64,000 nt of DNA from Spongilla lacustris (lineage: Eukaryota; Porifera; Demospongiae; Spongillida; Spongillidae): NCBI GenBank assembly GCA_949361645.1, contig OX442426.1:620001-684000 (forward strand). The letters run 5' to 3'. The notes beneath the pieces were generated by a model, which saw only the letters and a program-made list of their open reading frames with translations, ran no database searches and was not told where the DNA came from. This document shows, in pieces, positions 32,933 through 44,190 of this stretch. Position 1 is the stretch's first letter. Each line of letters begins with the position of its first letter. Position numbers and translations under genes: made by a program.

Positions 32933-33785
32933 TCAGGCATTGGAGTACAGCATCATTTCAGTCCAACGCATGGTACTCTGGCTGTAATTGAACTGCCTCC
33001 AAGATATCGCGATAGGATTGGAAGGGTCTTGGAGAGGTGCGTAGGGTCCATTGAGGAATGAAGAGTAGCACCCTGTGAACCACCACCCTCCTTTTAGGTC
33101 TTTGGCACAGTTCTTAAAGGGCAGCAAATCATTATCACGGTCCTTTGTGCTAAACTGCATGGAGTTGTGGTCCCCAAGAGAGTTCCCTGCTGTACCATTG
33201 AATCCATTGAGTAACATGGTGTAGTTTAGGTCTTCAGTTAGCACCACAAAGAAGCTATAGTCTGCATATTTGAAGACTCCTTTGAAGTCTCCCAGATCCA
33301 CTCTTAACCCAACTCCTTTAGGATTGTAACCAGACTGCGTTAGTAGATGGATTGTGTCCAACCCTAACCAATGCTCACCCTGTGTGGACATAACATTTGC
33401 TGTGAATGATGTTAAACACACTGTGACTTGTGCATACCTCAAGAGAGCCAAAACCAGTCTTGTAATCATTCCAAATCCTATCAAAGTTCACTGACCCATC
33501 CATCCTTCTTTGTATGACAGTAAACCCTCCTGTGGGAGTCATTCTACAGAAGACATCAAACTGTTGTGAGGCTGCAGATAGCTTGATAGAGTAGAGTCCT
33601 GACTCCCTCTGTCCCTCGTTCCAAGCATGTGAACAATCATGGTAGGTATTGTTTGAATTATCACCTGTGAGTCAGTGGCGCAGCATATGGATGAAGATAG
33701 TCAGTGTATACATTTAATAAAACGACTTACCGTTTGCTGTTGCGATGAATGCGATAATTGATAGTGCTAGAATAATAATTGCCAT
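32933..33785 (-). CDS. Secreted fibrinogen-related domain protein, gene D
   Basis: Exons on minus: 33785-33731 (MAIIILALSIIAFIATAN), 33664-33438 and 33379-32933, 729 nt for 242 residues. Exon 2 is 3 nt shorter than in A and B because the CCG after the acceptor is gone; the frame is preserved and the mature N-terminus starts GDNSNNTYHDC. Intron 2 is 58 nt, so retention would shift the frame. Distinguishing residues are FKYADYSFF, NCAKDLKGGWW and FNYSQSTMRW. All four cysteines and STKDRDND are present. Gene E lies head-to-tail about 4 kb further on. Intact. Confidence 0.9.
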
Positions 33786-33975
33786 TGTGTGCTTAGAGCT
33801 GTTGACTGGAAGGAATAGTATAATCTAAATTTAGTATAGCGAAGGGTTTTCTCGGATGTGTAAACTGTCCCATAGGCCATACCAATTGCAGTAAAGAATC
33901 CTAAGATATCATATATCCTTGCATGGTCTTGCGCAGTCTACTGAGTAGTTTTAAGAGCACACGCCGATAACCTAC

Positions 33976-34083
33976 CTGCACGCAAAGTTCAGCGGGTCCT
34001 TCGGGTGTCGCTTTGCACTGTATACATGTAAGTAATGTGCTAGCTGCATACATTTATATGCTGACATACCGGCCTCTCACGTG
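33976..34083 (-). promoter_or_regulatory. Gene D promoter and 5' UTR exon
   Basis: On minus: CACGTG at 34083-34078, TATAAATG at 34058-34051 (one change from TATAAAAG), then a noncoding exon ending GCGTGCAG|GTAGGT at about 33976. The TATA to splice-donor distance is similar to gene B. Confidence 0.65.
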
Positions 34084-34399
34084 CACGAGCTGCACATAGA
34101 TATCTATGAGCTGCCCGACATTCCATTGCACTTTTTTAAAATTTCATTATATATTTTTTTAATTTCATGCACACTGGCCATCCATTGCCATTGTCAGCTA
34201 GATTAGAAGATACGGTTAATGGAATATATTTGATTTCAATATGCATATAACCGGACATCGTGTGAATTGCAAACGACGACCAATGAATTTTACCAGCGCC
34301 CCCGCACCTCAATTATGCAATCTGAGCTGTAAAGGATTTTAGAAGTATGTATATACATGCTAGCCAGACCAGTTTTGTTACAGAGAGAGAGAGAGCTAT

Positions 34400-34935
34400 T
34401 AAAAAATGATGCCAAATATTTCTTGTATAGTTGTCAATCTGAGACACTTGCTCGTGTGTGAAACATACCGGATCACAGGATGGGGGTGTGGCTCACAACC
34501 TCATATATGTTTCTGTACATTGTGGCATGCTGACCTTCTGAATACAAAGGACACCATTAAGCATGAAGACCTGCTCTACAAGCATTTGATCTAAAATGGT
34601 ATTTTTAAGAAGTATATTTTTAAACACCTTCAAGGCAAGCCTCACATAACTTTTAATCAATGAATCTTTAATATCAAGGGATTAAAATTATTGTGTCTTG
34701 GGTGGGGTAGGAGTGTCATATAAGGAATTGTATGATGTGCTTGCATGCACTAATCATCCACAACTGAAAGATGTGACCTCCCCCTCCCCACCTCCAGCCA
34801 CCCCCAGTGGTGCAGGAGGAGGAGGAGGAGGTGTATAAGACTTTACATGGGGAAGGTATCCACCCCTCTTGCAGGTTTAATTTCAAATAGCTATCATAGT
34901 TAGCATGAAACAAAACACTTCTTGATATTTCTGTC
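34400..34935. repeat. Duplicon modules upstream of gene D
   Basis: Short GA tract (34381-34394), palindrome-arm homologue (34485-34560) and the CCTCCTCC-core module (34690-34935) with small indels. Confidence 0.7.
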
Positions 34936-35029
34936 TAGTGTATAGCCAATTGGACATTCAGTAATTCAACTCATTTCGGTGACACCTGATCAAATGTACC
35001 TTGGACACATGGGATGTATGTACACCTTA

Positions 35030-35360
35030 TTGTACAGAAAACATCAAATGGGTGTGAGGCTGCAGATAGCTGGAAGAGTAGACTCCAGACTCCCTCTGTC
35101 CCTCATCTTTGCAGACTCATTTTAGCTTGCTTCCAATCAGTATCAGAAGTATCAATACCAGTGCAGTTTGCAAAGGAGCGGCAAATATCCTCGTCATAGC
35201 ACTGCATGGCATTCAAGAGAAGGTGCGGTGGAGTGACTCTAGCAATGTGGATCAGTCTGCAAAAACTGGAGCAGAGATGCAACAGGGCCAATGGAACTTG
35301 TGGGGTCTAAACTGCCAATTTCTTCAAGGGTGGACAGAGCTAAGGCAGCCTGATGAAGGA
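35030..35360 (-). pseudogene. RT/FReD exon 2 chimera, copy 4
   Basis: On minus: RT part 35350-35106 (ALLHLCSSFCRLIHIARVTP, FANCTGIDTSDTDWKQAKMS), then at GAGGGACAGAGGGAG it becomes FReD exon 2 (35105-35030). The junction shares GAGGGACAG with the intact exon. Confidence 0.75.
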
Positions 35361-35392
35361 AACAAGATATAAAAAACATTCTCTCTGAGAAA

Positions 35393-35490
35393 GTGTGTGT
35401 GAAGATGGTTAGCTGGTGTGTGAAGATGGTTAGCTGGTGTGTGAAGATGGTTGGCTGGTGTGTGAAGATGGTTGGCTGGTGTGTATATGT
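35393..35490. repeat. 20-bp minisatellite (GTGTGAAGATGGTTRGCTGG), 4-5 copies
   Basis: Same unit as 31759-31938 at the equivalent place of another duplicon, with fewer copies. Confidence 0.9.
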
Positions 35491-36912
35491 GGTGAATATT
35501 GGGTTATGGTGTGGCAACAATAAGGTTGCAAGGGAGAGGTGTTATGGGCACATAAGGAAGTGGGCCTGCATGCAGGTGTGGTAGGTATTTGTATTTTATC
35601 ACTAATCACATCTGCTCTATCTCCCATGAGACCAAATATAAAATCACGAAAAATGATTTCCTTGGCAACATACGGATGCATTAGGTAATACATGCCAAGG
35701 TCATGAGCCATGTGAGTGTGTGTACGACGAGTCTTCTAAGACACGCATTCCAACCATACAGGATTAGTGGGTTGTATTTTGGACACCACCCAGCCTGATA
35801 AAATGGCTGTCTTCATCAGTGATGTGTGCATATGAAGGTTGTTAGATGGCAAAGCTTGAGAAAAACAAGATATATATCATTACACTATCATAGCACTGCA
35901 GTACTGCAATAATTAACTGCCACTGATTCATGCATGGGTTGTGATGTCCACTATTTTCCTATCATGTTATGTACCAATTTACCTCACACGCAAGTATGAT
36001 CACAGAATCTAGACAGTGTGTGTATATGAGTTTGAGAAAGTCAAGGTATATCATTGCTCTATCTTAATGCTGCATTACTACAATAACTACTACAGATATG
36101 AGACGTGATAAAATGTCCATTATTATACATATCACTTTACTTCACATACAGAGAAGATTGTGGAATCTAAATACCTTATCTGTTAGCGCAGTGCAACTCA
36201 CAGGTCCAAACATAAATCATGTCACTGCTGTGAGGGGAGCTGTCGACTGTGTATACAGTAGTTGTGGTAGTTAAGGTAACGTAAGAAGGTACAGGTGGCC
36301 TCACCTCATCGGCTGTGCATTGGCAGAGGATATCCACCCACTCAGCACATAGTTTATTGGCTGTGTGATCATAGCGACTATGCCTGTATAATACTGATAC
36401 ATCTGATGATTGCATGTATTCTATAATGGAGGGCAGTATATAGTTCAATATGCTTGGAACATTTTAACATCTCCATTTAGTGAGCACCTATATTGCCTAT
36501 CAAAGGAAAGTCATTTTAATACTAATGTAAGTTGCATGGAGGTTCAGCTTCAACCTCTGTGGGTTTGTAGGGGAGCAGAATACTTCATTATTCAGTGAGG
36601 CTAAACAACCATTCCTACTGATAGGTTAGTTTTAAAACTTGATTAATATGTCTTAAATGAGCCATGTCAAAAACCATTTGGGCTTTAGAATCCACTTGCA
36701 TGCATTCATTCAGTCTTTTGAATTCTCCCATCTTTCATGGGCTAATCACCAGCTAAAGCATTGTAATACATTGTTCTGAAATGGAATGCATTTGCAATTA
36801 TCAATCCAGTATAATTTTTAATTGCAACAAATGATAAGATGTAAATAAATAATAAATCAGTAATGAACAACTATTAGTGTGATAAGTGATTAGATGTGAT
36901 TGTGGTTATCAA
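35491..36912 (-). repeat. FReD duplicon: downstream flank of gene E
   Basis: Homologous to 11390-12540. An internal duplication places a second copy of the TTGAGAAAGTCAAGGTATAT segment near 36030. No gene. Confidence 0.85.
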
Positions 36913-36915
36913 TGT

Positions 36916-37783
36916 TCAGGCATTGGAGTACAGCATCATTTCAGTCCAACGCATGGTACTCTGGTTGTAATTAAACTGCCTCCAAGATATCGCGATAGGA
37001 TTGGAAGGGTCTTGGAGAGGTGCGTAGGGTCCATTGAGGAATGAAGAGTAGCACCCTGTGAACCACCACCCTCCTTTTAGGTCTTTGGCACAGTTCTTAA
37101 AGGGCAGTAAATCATTATCACGGTCCTTTGTGCTAAACTGCATGGAGTTGTGGTCCCCAAGAGAGTTCCCTGCTGTACCATTGAATCCATTGAGTAACAT
37201 GGTGTAGTTTAAGTCTTCAGTTAGCACCACAAAGAAGCTGTAGTCTGCATATTTGAAGACTCCTTTGAAGTCTCCCAGATCCACTCTTAACCCAACTCCT
37301 TTAGGATTGTAACCAGACTGTGTTAGTAGATGGATTGTGTCCAATCCTAACCAATGCTCACCCTGTGGGGACAAAATATTTGCCGTGAATGATGGTGAAT
37401 ACACTGTGACTTGTGCATACCTCAAGAGAGCCAAAACCAGTTTTGTAATCATTCCAAATCCTATCAAAGTTCACTGACCCATCCATCCTTCTTTGTATGA
37501 CAGTAAACCCTCCTGTGGGAGTCATTCTACAGAAGACATCAAACTGTTGTGAGGCTGCAGACAGCTTGATAGAGTAGACTCCAGACTCCCTCTGTCCCTC
37601 GTTCCAAGCATGTGAACAATCGTGGTAGGTATTGTTTGAAATATCACCGGCTGTGAGTCAGTGGCGGCGCGCGGCATATGGATGAAGCAAATGTATAATT
37701 ACATGTCATGTACATTAAAACGACTTACCGTTTGCTGTTGCGATGAATGAGATGATTGCTAGTGCCAGAATAATAATTGCCAT
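36916..37783 (-). CDS. Secreted fibrinogen-related domain protein, gene E
   Basis: Exons on minus: 37783-37729 (MAIIILALAIISFIATAN), 37650-37421 and 37362-36916, 732 nt for 243 residues. Intron 1 is 78 bp and lacks the GCAT present in A, B and C; intron 2 is 58 nt with CCCCACAG as acceptor. It shares FKYADYSFF and NCAKDLK with gene D, so D and E are sister copies. Four cysteines, STKDRDND and GGWWFTGC are present. Intact and probably functional. Confidence 0.9.
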
Positions 37784-37974
37784 TTTGTGCTTAGAGCTAT
37801 TGACTGGAGGGGAAAAGGTAATGACTACTAGTGTAGCGAAGGGTGGGAAGAAACACTTTCTCGGACGTGCATGGAAACTGTCCCATGCCATGCAAATTAC
37901 AAGTTGCGCGCAAACTACTACTGAGTAGTTTTAAGAGCACACGCCGATAACCGACCTGCACACAAAGTTCCGCG

Positions 37975-38058
37975 GGTCCTTCGGGTGTCGCTTTGCACTG
38001 TATCGGTAATGCGCTAGCTGCATACTTTTATATGCTGACATGACCGGTCCATCACGTG
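37975..38058 (-). promoter_or_regulatory. Gene E promoter
   Basis: On minus: CACGTG at 38058-38053 and TATAAAAG at 38032-38025, then the noncoding exon with GTGCAAAGCGACACCCGAAG. The usual GTAGGT donor reads CAG|GTCGGT here. Confidence 0.65.
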
Positions 38059-38302
38059 AGCTGCCTGACATCCGAGTTTTTTTGTTTATAACACTGGCCA
38101 TCAGAAAGATATACGGTGAATGGAGCGTATCTGTGAATGCGTAAACGACGTTCACTATTTTATACTGGTTACAGTGTGCCCCCGTACTATAATCTGAGCT
38201 GTACCAAAATTACATGCATGCATGCAGAGGTATATATTGACATGCTAATAATTAATAACGGCTCAGATTTTATTCTTTTTGGTCACTACAGATTACAAGA
38301 GA

Positions 38303-38453
<151 letters not shown>

Positions 38454-38653
38454 NNNNNNNNNNNNNNNNNNNNNNNNNNNNNNNNNNNNNNNNNNNNNNN
38501 NNNNNNNNNNNNNNNNNNNNNNNNNNNNNNNNNNNNNNNNNNNNNNNNNNNNNNNNNNNNNNNNNNNNNNNNNNNNNNNNNNNNNNNNNNNNNNNNNNNN
38601 NNNNNNNNNNNNNNNNNNNNNNNNNNNNNNNNNNNNNNNNNNNNNNNNNNNNN
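38454..38653. other. Assembly gap (200 N)
   Basis: Second 200-N gap, again beside the G-run/GA tract of a FReD duplicon. Confidence 1.
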
Positions 38654-38879
38654 TTACATGGTTGAAGGCATCCACCCCTATTGCAGGTTTGATTTCAATA
38701 GCGATCATAGTTAGCATGAAACAAAACACTTCTTGCTATTTCTAGCAGTCAAGTGTATCCAATTAGATATTCAGTAGTTCAACTCTCAGTCTGTACTGTC
38801 ACACCATTTGAGGGCCAAGGTGACACATGATCAAATGTACCTTGAACACATGGGATATAAGCACACCTCATCAATTAAT

Positions 38880-39115
38880 TAACCACTATAGCTCCAATCG
38901 ACCAATCCATCCTTCTTTGTATGACAGTAAATCCTCCTGTGGGAGTCATGCATTATACAGCCAGAAGACATCAAATAGTTGTGAGGGTGCAGGCAGATAG
39001 CTGGAAAAGTAGACTCCAGACTCCCTCTGTCCCTGGCTCTTTCCAAAGTATGTGAACAGTCGTGGAATGTCCACACATTTTTTGTGAGCATTATCACTAT
39101 AATAACGGTATGCAA
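38880..39115 (-). pseudogene. Truncated FReD exon 2, fragment G
   Basis: On minus, from about 39065: GGGACAGAGGGAGTCTGGAG, a CTGC insertion (CTGCCTGCACC), FDVF, then a CATG insertion before ACTCCCACAGGAGG, then VIQRRMD and a break after TCGATTGGAGC. Exon 3 is missing. It pairs with H in inverted orientation and shares the same CTGC and CATG insertions. Confidence 0.75.
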
Positions 39116-39289
39116 GAGCTATGAGCCTGTCACTATAAACATTAGCTGCTGTGTCTCCATTATTAGCTGTTACTTAGCAGCAATAACATATGTATTAGAT
39201 AATCTTTAACTCTATAGGGCTTCTGGGAGGAGAATTCACTACTCTCGCACTTGCTGTTACTGTATCTACAATCAGATGATAGATGTTCT

Positions 39290-39395
39290 GGAACCCCTGC
39301 ATCTAAGAAGGATTGCATGCATGGTTACAATCTGCCTACTAACACAATCTGGCTTGGTTACAATCCTAAAGGGAGGGGGGTATTGAAGGGGAGGG
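39290..39395 (+). pseudogene. FReD exon 3 scrap
   Basis: CTACTAACACAATCTGGCTT and GGTTACAATCCTAAAGGGAG match the TIHLLTQSGYNPKG region of exon 3, with a 5-bp insertion (CTTGG). Nothing else of the gene follows. Confidence 0.6.
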
Positions 39396-39429
39396 ACTTA
39401 ATGGGAGGTACTATAGAATGGGAGTTATT

Positions 39430-40840
39430 GGCCCATATTGTTACTGAGATGTAATTAATACTCAGACACTTCTCATCCAACACACGATGTTGGTGATTCT
39501 CCCTATTCATTGTGTATATGTACCTGATATCTCGTTACTGGGGTCCCCTCTTCAACAAGCTTTGATACCATTTAATTATGCAAATTCCCAAATTCATGTC
39601 ATGAGTAGGGAACGAGCAAGGTTGTGTTAACATATATCCCACCTAGCTGCTGGCAAACAACACTGCATAATGACAAACATTACATAGTGGATTTTTTTAA
39701 TTTTTTTTATTACACCCTATTAAAAATCAGAACTCTTTCATATCTTTCGCAATCAATCTCCCACCTTTTACATTAAGCCAGTAGCTTCAGATGTGGAACA
39801 CAACTTCAGATAGGGCGTTAGATGCTAGTGCTCCACCACTGCATGCGAAAAACGACTTCAAACTTCTAAAGAATTAGTTACTATTAAACGATTAAGTAAT
39901 TACCTTTTAAAAAGTAATTACTTCTAAAGAAGCAATTACCTTTAAAAAGAAGTAATTATTTCTTATTCAAAATAAGTAATTGATTTTAAAGAAGTAATTG
40001 GAAGTAAAGTAATTACAAAAGTAATTACTCCTTATCCAGTAGTTCCTTCACACCCACTAATCCCTCGTTCTCAGATCGATCGTATATGACCGCATGTATT
40101 GTGTGGATTTGACGTCACGACTCACCGACACAGTCGGAGTTTTGAACACTGCCGCGCCGGACGGTCACGGTCAGCGCGAAATTAGCCTATGGCGGACGCG
40201 GTCAAGGCTGTCCGCCGTAACACTGCTGCCTAGCAACCTGTGTGACCTGCTGCCGTGCGCCTGTTCCCAACCACACCCCGCCCTCCTGCAGCGTAGTCGA
40301 AAGATCAACGAATTCAAATTATTAAATTCTGCTAAACCATTATTTGTACGAATTAAAATTACGAATGCGAATCTGAATACGAATGCAATCGCGAGAATGG
40401 CTATAAGTACTATGAGACAGTCGAATTTCTGGAAAGTTGATTGACGGAGAAGAGTCCCAACTACCCGAAGACCTAGCTAAATGCTAGCAATACGCGTGCA
40501 TTATGGTCGCGCTACGACGCTAGCACCTAAATTCAAGTAGTAGTACAGCGTTTTGGCTGCTCTGAACATTTAGCATACTTAAGAAGTGACGTACATAATT
40601 TGTCGTCGACTTTAAAAAAATACGAATTACGTACTGGGTACAAACTAAAACATTATTAAAAATACGAATACGTTATACGAATTTATTTATCATTATTCGT
40701 ATTTAACTTGATCTCTACAGTAATATCTATTAGTCGAGCCGCTTCTGCGATGCTGTGCAACAATGGTAGGCGTATTTGGGCGCGTAGTTGCGTTTAAAGA
40801 TTAAAATGCGCAGAAATTTACAGGGTGTTCCCATGAGGTC
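39430..40840. other. No supported gene; AT-rich spacer
   Basis: Contains a cluster of AAGTAATTAC / GTAATTACTT half-palindromes (39885-40030) and several TACGAAT motifs (40340-40700). A 116-codon open frame at 40094-40444 has no recognisable domain and is probably chance. Confidence 0.5.
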
Positions 40841-40844
40841 TAAT

Positions 40845-41052
40845 ACATGTGTGGACATTCCACGACTGTTCACATACTTTGGAAGGAGCCAGGGACAGAG
40901 GGAGTCTGGATGGAGTCTACTTTTCCAGCTATCTGCCTGCATCCTCACAACTATTTGATGTCTTCTGGCTGTATAATGCATGACTCCTACAGGAGGATTT
41001 ACTGTCATACAAAGAAGGATGGATGGGTCGATTGGAGCTATATAGTGGTTAA
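40845..41052 (+). pseudogene. Truncated FReD exon 2, fragment H
   Basis: Matches fragment G in the opposite orientation. Carries the CTGC and CATG insertions plus an ATGG insertion (GTCTGGATGGAGTCTAC) that G lacks. Ends at TCGATTGGAGCTATATAGTG. Confidence 0.75.
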
Positions 41053-41980
41053 TTAATTGATGAGGTGTGCTTATATCCCATGTGTCCAAGGTATATTTGA
41101 TCATGTGTCACCTTGGCCCTCAAATGGTGTCACAGTACAGACTGGGAGTTGGACTACTGAATATCTAATTGACAGCTAGAAATAGCAAGAAGGGAAAATC
41201 GACCACAAACAGTTAATTAACCAACAATTGTAGCTAAATGTCCAATAATGCGGGCTTAAATTGTAGTAAGCAAAATTTAATCAAAGTGAATGCCAGAGCC
41301 ATCCTCCTTGTGTTCTAGTTGTATGTGTTTTATTGTGCACTTTGTTAATACATGTATAAAAACAAGGATATTAATACATGTTTTAATAAATCAAAGAATT
41401 AAATATTTTTAAAAAAACCAATAACACCTGATCAAAAACATATCATTTTAGTTATCCAAAAAAACTACCATTTTAATAATAATAATTAACTTGCCGAATT
41501 TATTAATACATTCAAACTACTAAATCAAGGTACAATGGCCCCTAAATCAAGTACATTAAAACAATTTCAATTTTGAGTACGATCTTAACAGTAGTAGTTA
41601 ATTAAATACAATTTGCAGCTTTTAACTGATCACCCACCCTATAGAAGGGTTGCATGGATCTCGTGATGTCATGTGACGAAGCGAAATAGTTTCCGGTGCT
41701 ATATGTTGGCCAATTATCGGCAGAAAGCGTAGCGGCATTACGACGGTCTACTCAACTCTACTGGCTAACTGGACATAAAAACTGACTAAACAACAGCCTC
41801 CAATTTTGCAGCCCGGATTATAGTGTACCCAACCATTCAAGACCGCGCACCGCTTGAATCATTCCAAAAACAGGCAAGTTCATCATTTTACATGGCATCT
41901 CCAACGCTTCAGAAGGCCTAACAGAAGGAAGGCCAAAATGTGTCGAGCAAACCAAAGAGGTTCACTTAGTTACGTATACT
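41053..41980. other. No recognisable gene
   Basis: AT-rich with poly-A/T stretches (41395-41600). The first 140 bp (41060-41190) match the duplicon segment also at 38740-38880. Confidence 0.5.
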
Positions 41981-41984
41981 ATTC

Positions 41985-42110
41985 CTCTTCCTCACCTTAA
42001 CTACCTCCCTCCTCACCTTAACTACCTCCCTCACCTTAACTACCTCCCTCCTCACCTTAACTACCTCCCTCCTCACCTTAACTACCTCCTTCCTCCTCCT
42101 CCTCCTCAGG
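41985..42110. repeat. 21-bp pyrimidine-rich minisatellite
   Basis: About 6 units of AACTACCTCCCTCCTCACCT type, ending in CTCCTCCTCCTCCTCAG, which would serve as a polypyrimidine tract and acceptor. Confidence 0.9.
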
Positions 42111-42620
42111 CTTACTCTGGGGCACCCCCTCCTCTTCCTCTAACTCCTCCCCATCCTGCCCAAGGTTTTCCCTCCAGCACCAGGGTGGGTGCCTAATATG
42201 GTTGAAGGACAGTATCTGCTACCACCTCTAACGACAGGGGCCTCCTCTTATCACACGGATGGCCAATGGATGTGAGGGCTAGTCATAGTCCCCGTGATGG
42301 TTGCCATGGATACCTGGAAGAAGGTGTCCAGCCTCTTCCTGCTGCCGCAGTGCTGACAGCAGCTGCCACAGGAGGCTAGGAGTCATGAGGATCCAGTGGT
42401 GATAATAAGCCTAAGCATAAGGAGGGATATGGTGGTTTAGAGAAGGCAAATATCTCACCAGCGCATGGAGGTGGGAGAAGTTATAACTTCTTTCCACCAC
42501 ATTTTCTGAGGGTAAGGAATTAGTAAAGACTTCTGAAGGTGCTGATGGACTCCATGATCTGTTGGAGCTCTCCAAGGAACTTGGCGCAACTGATCCTTAT
42601 GAGCTCCAGATGACCATCCA
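42111..42620 (+). pseudogene. Possible decayed exon(s), unidentified
   Basis: After the TCCTCAG acceptor the plus strand has a protein-like but broken frame: AYSGAPPPLPLTPPHPAQGF, HGYLEEGVQPLPAAAVLTAA, GDNKPKHKEGYGGLEKANIS, SYNFFPPHFLRV, then in another frame KTSEGADGLHDLLELSKEL and DPYELQMTIQTGH. Stops occur near 42190 and 42390. I do not recognise the family. Confidence 0.3.
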
Positions 42621-42714
42621 AACTGGTCACGTACCTTAATAGGTGGGAGTGGGAGGGGCCAGTCACATATACCTGGTGAGAGGCCACACAGTCACATTAT
42701 TAATTAATTTTAAA

Positions 42715-42746
42715 CATTCCAAATCCCCACACCACCAAATCCTGAA

Positions 42747-42834
<88 letters not shown>

Positions 42835-42935
42835 TGATGTGGCAAGACAACACTAGGGTGGATTACACTGAGGTGCAGTATAGCAAGTCAGCCATTTTCA
42901 CCTTGAAAGAAGATAGGAGTGAGGTAGTGTGAGTA
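42715..42935 (+). repeat. Dispersed repeat with (GT)n, copy 2
   Basis: Matches 15340-15530, with the GT run grown to about 88 bp (42748-42835). Confidence 0.9.
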
Positions 42936-43375
42936 GGACATTCTTAGAGCTAAGCTTACCGAGGTCAGGTACTCCTGCATCAGGGCCTGATGATGACCTC
43001 TAGGGGTGGGTCACCTCTGGGGGGTGGGTCACCTCTGAGGAGTGGATCACCTCTGGGGGGTGGGTCACCTCTGGGGGGTGGGTCACCTCTGAGGGGTGGA
43101 TCACCTCTGGGGGGTGGGTCACCTCTGAGGGTGGGTCACCTCTGAGGGGTGGGTCACCTCTGAGGGTTGGGTCACCTCTGAGGGGTGGGTCACCTCTGGG
43201 AGGTGGGTCACCTCTGAGGGGTGGGTCACCTCTGAGGGGTGGGTCACCTCTGAGGGGTGGGTCACCTCTGACGGTTGGGTCACCTCTGAGGGGTGGATCA
43301 CCTCTGGGGGTGGGTCACCTCTGAGGGGTGGGTCACCTCTGAGGGGTGGGTCACCTCTGGGGGGGTGGGGCATAG
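42936..43375 (+). repeat. 18-bp minisatellite module, copy 2
   Basis: Same leader and GGGTCACCTCTGAGGGGT unit as 29360-29850, about 20 units. It directly follows the GT repeat, whereas at 15.5 kb it does not. Confidence 0.95.
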
Positions 43376-43869
43376 CACACTGCTCAGCACCATCCTCAGG
43401 GGGATCACTATGAACGGATATTCGAAAAGGTAATAGCTAGTAAAGTTAGGATGGTACTGGGGATATGGGGACCTCCTGAAGTGACCCAAACTTTCAAACT
43501 AGAACATTTGATCACCCAAGGAAATATATTAACACAGTTACTGTGTCACCCTCCTTTGCTAAATAATGTAGGTCTGTAATTAATGAACGTTTACTATCTA
43601 CAAATCCCCCATCTCTAATTTTATAAAGTACTTTTGATATAGGATAATGTGGTGTCTACATGTATCACACTGAAAAAAGCAGTGCGTATCAAGTTCTGAT
43701 TTTACTTGAAAGTTCAATTTTTACTGCATGTCCCACCAACCACTAGCATGTGATGGCATGCTTAATGGACCCAGTGAGGTAATGTCCCTGTGCATGAGCC
43801 TATGCACTCCTATGTGCACCTCCTTCTTAGCCACATGTAATGTTCTCTTTCCTCAGCCCACCCCACAAC
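43376..43869. other. No recognisable gene
   Basis: Unique-looking spacer between two minisatellites. Confidence 0.4.
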
Positions 43870-44072
43870 ATCAGCCTCTCCCCCTCCATGTCTGCCAGCC
43901 ACTCCCCCTCCATGTCTGCCAGCCCCTCCCCCTCCATGTCTGCCAGCCCCTCCCCCTCCATGTCTGCCAGCCCCTCCCCCTCCATGTCTGCAATCCCCTC
44001 CTGTCTGCCAGCCCCTCCCCCTCCATGTCTGCAAGCCCCTCCATGTCTGCCAGCCCCTCCCCCTCCATGCAA
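43870..44072. repeat. 24-bp minisatellite, 8-9 copies
   Basis: Units of CATGTCTGCCAGCCCCTCCC type, some shortened. Confidence 0.95.
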
Positions 44073-44089
44073 GTCCTACTGATAATGAC

Positions 44090-44190
44090 AAAGACCCTGT
44101 GCATGGGTACCCAGACCACTGTATCCTCCTCGTTCATGACCACCTTAGGGTACCTTCGTAACGTTGGGCTTGAGGAAAACAAAGTATGGT
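44090..44190 (-). pseudogene. Non-LTR RT fragment downstream of the palm
   Basis: Minus-strand reading gives TLFSSSPTLRRYPKVVM, fitting the segment after the YLDD palm in this RT class ('KCEL-SS...FP'). The 40-bp array separates it from the palm. Confidence 0.5.

Noticed and set aside
40094..40444. 116-codon frame
   Set aside because: No domain, no splice context, odd composition; probably chance in a GC-richer patch.
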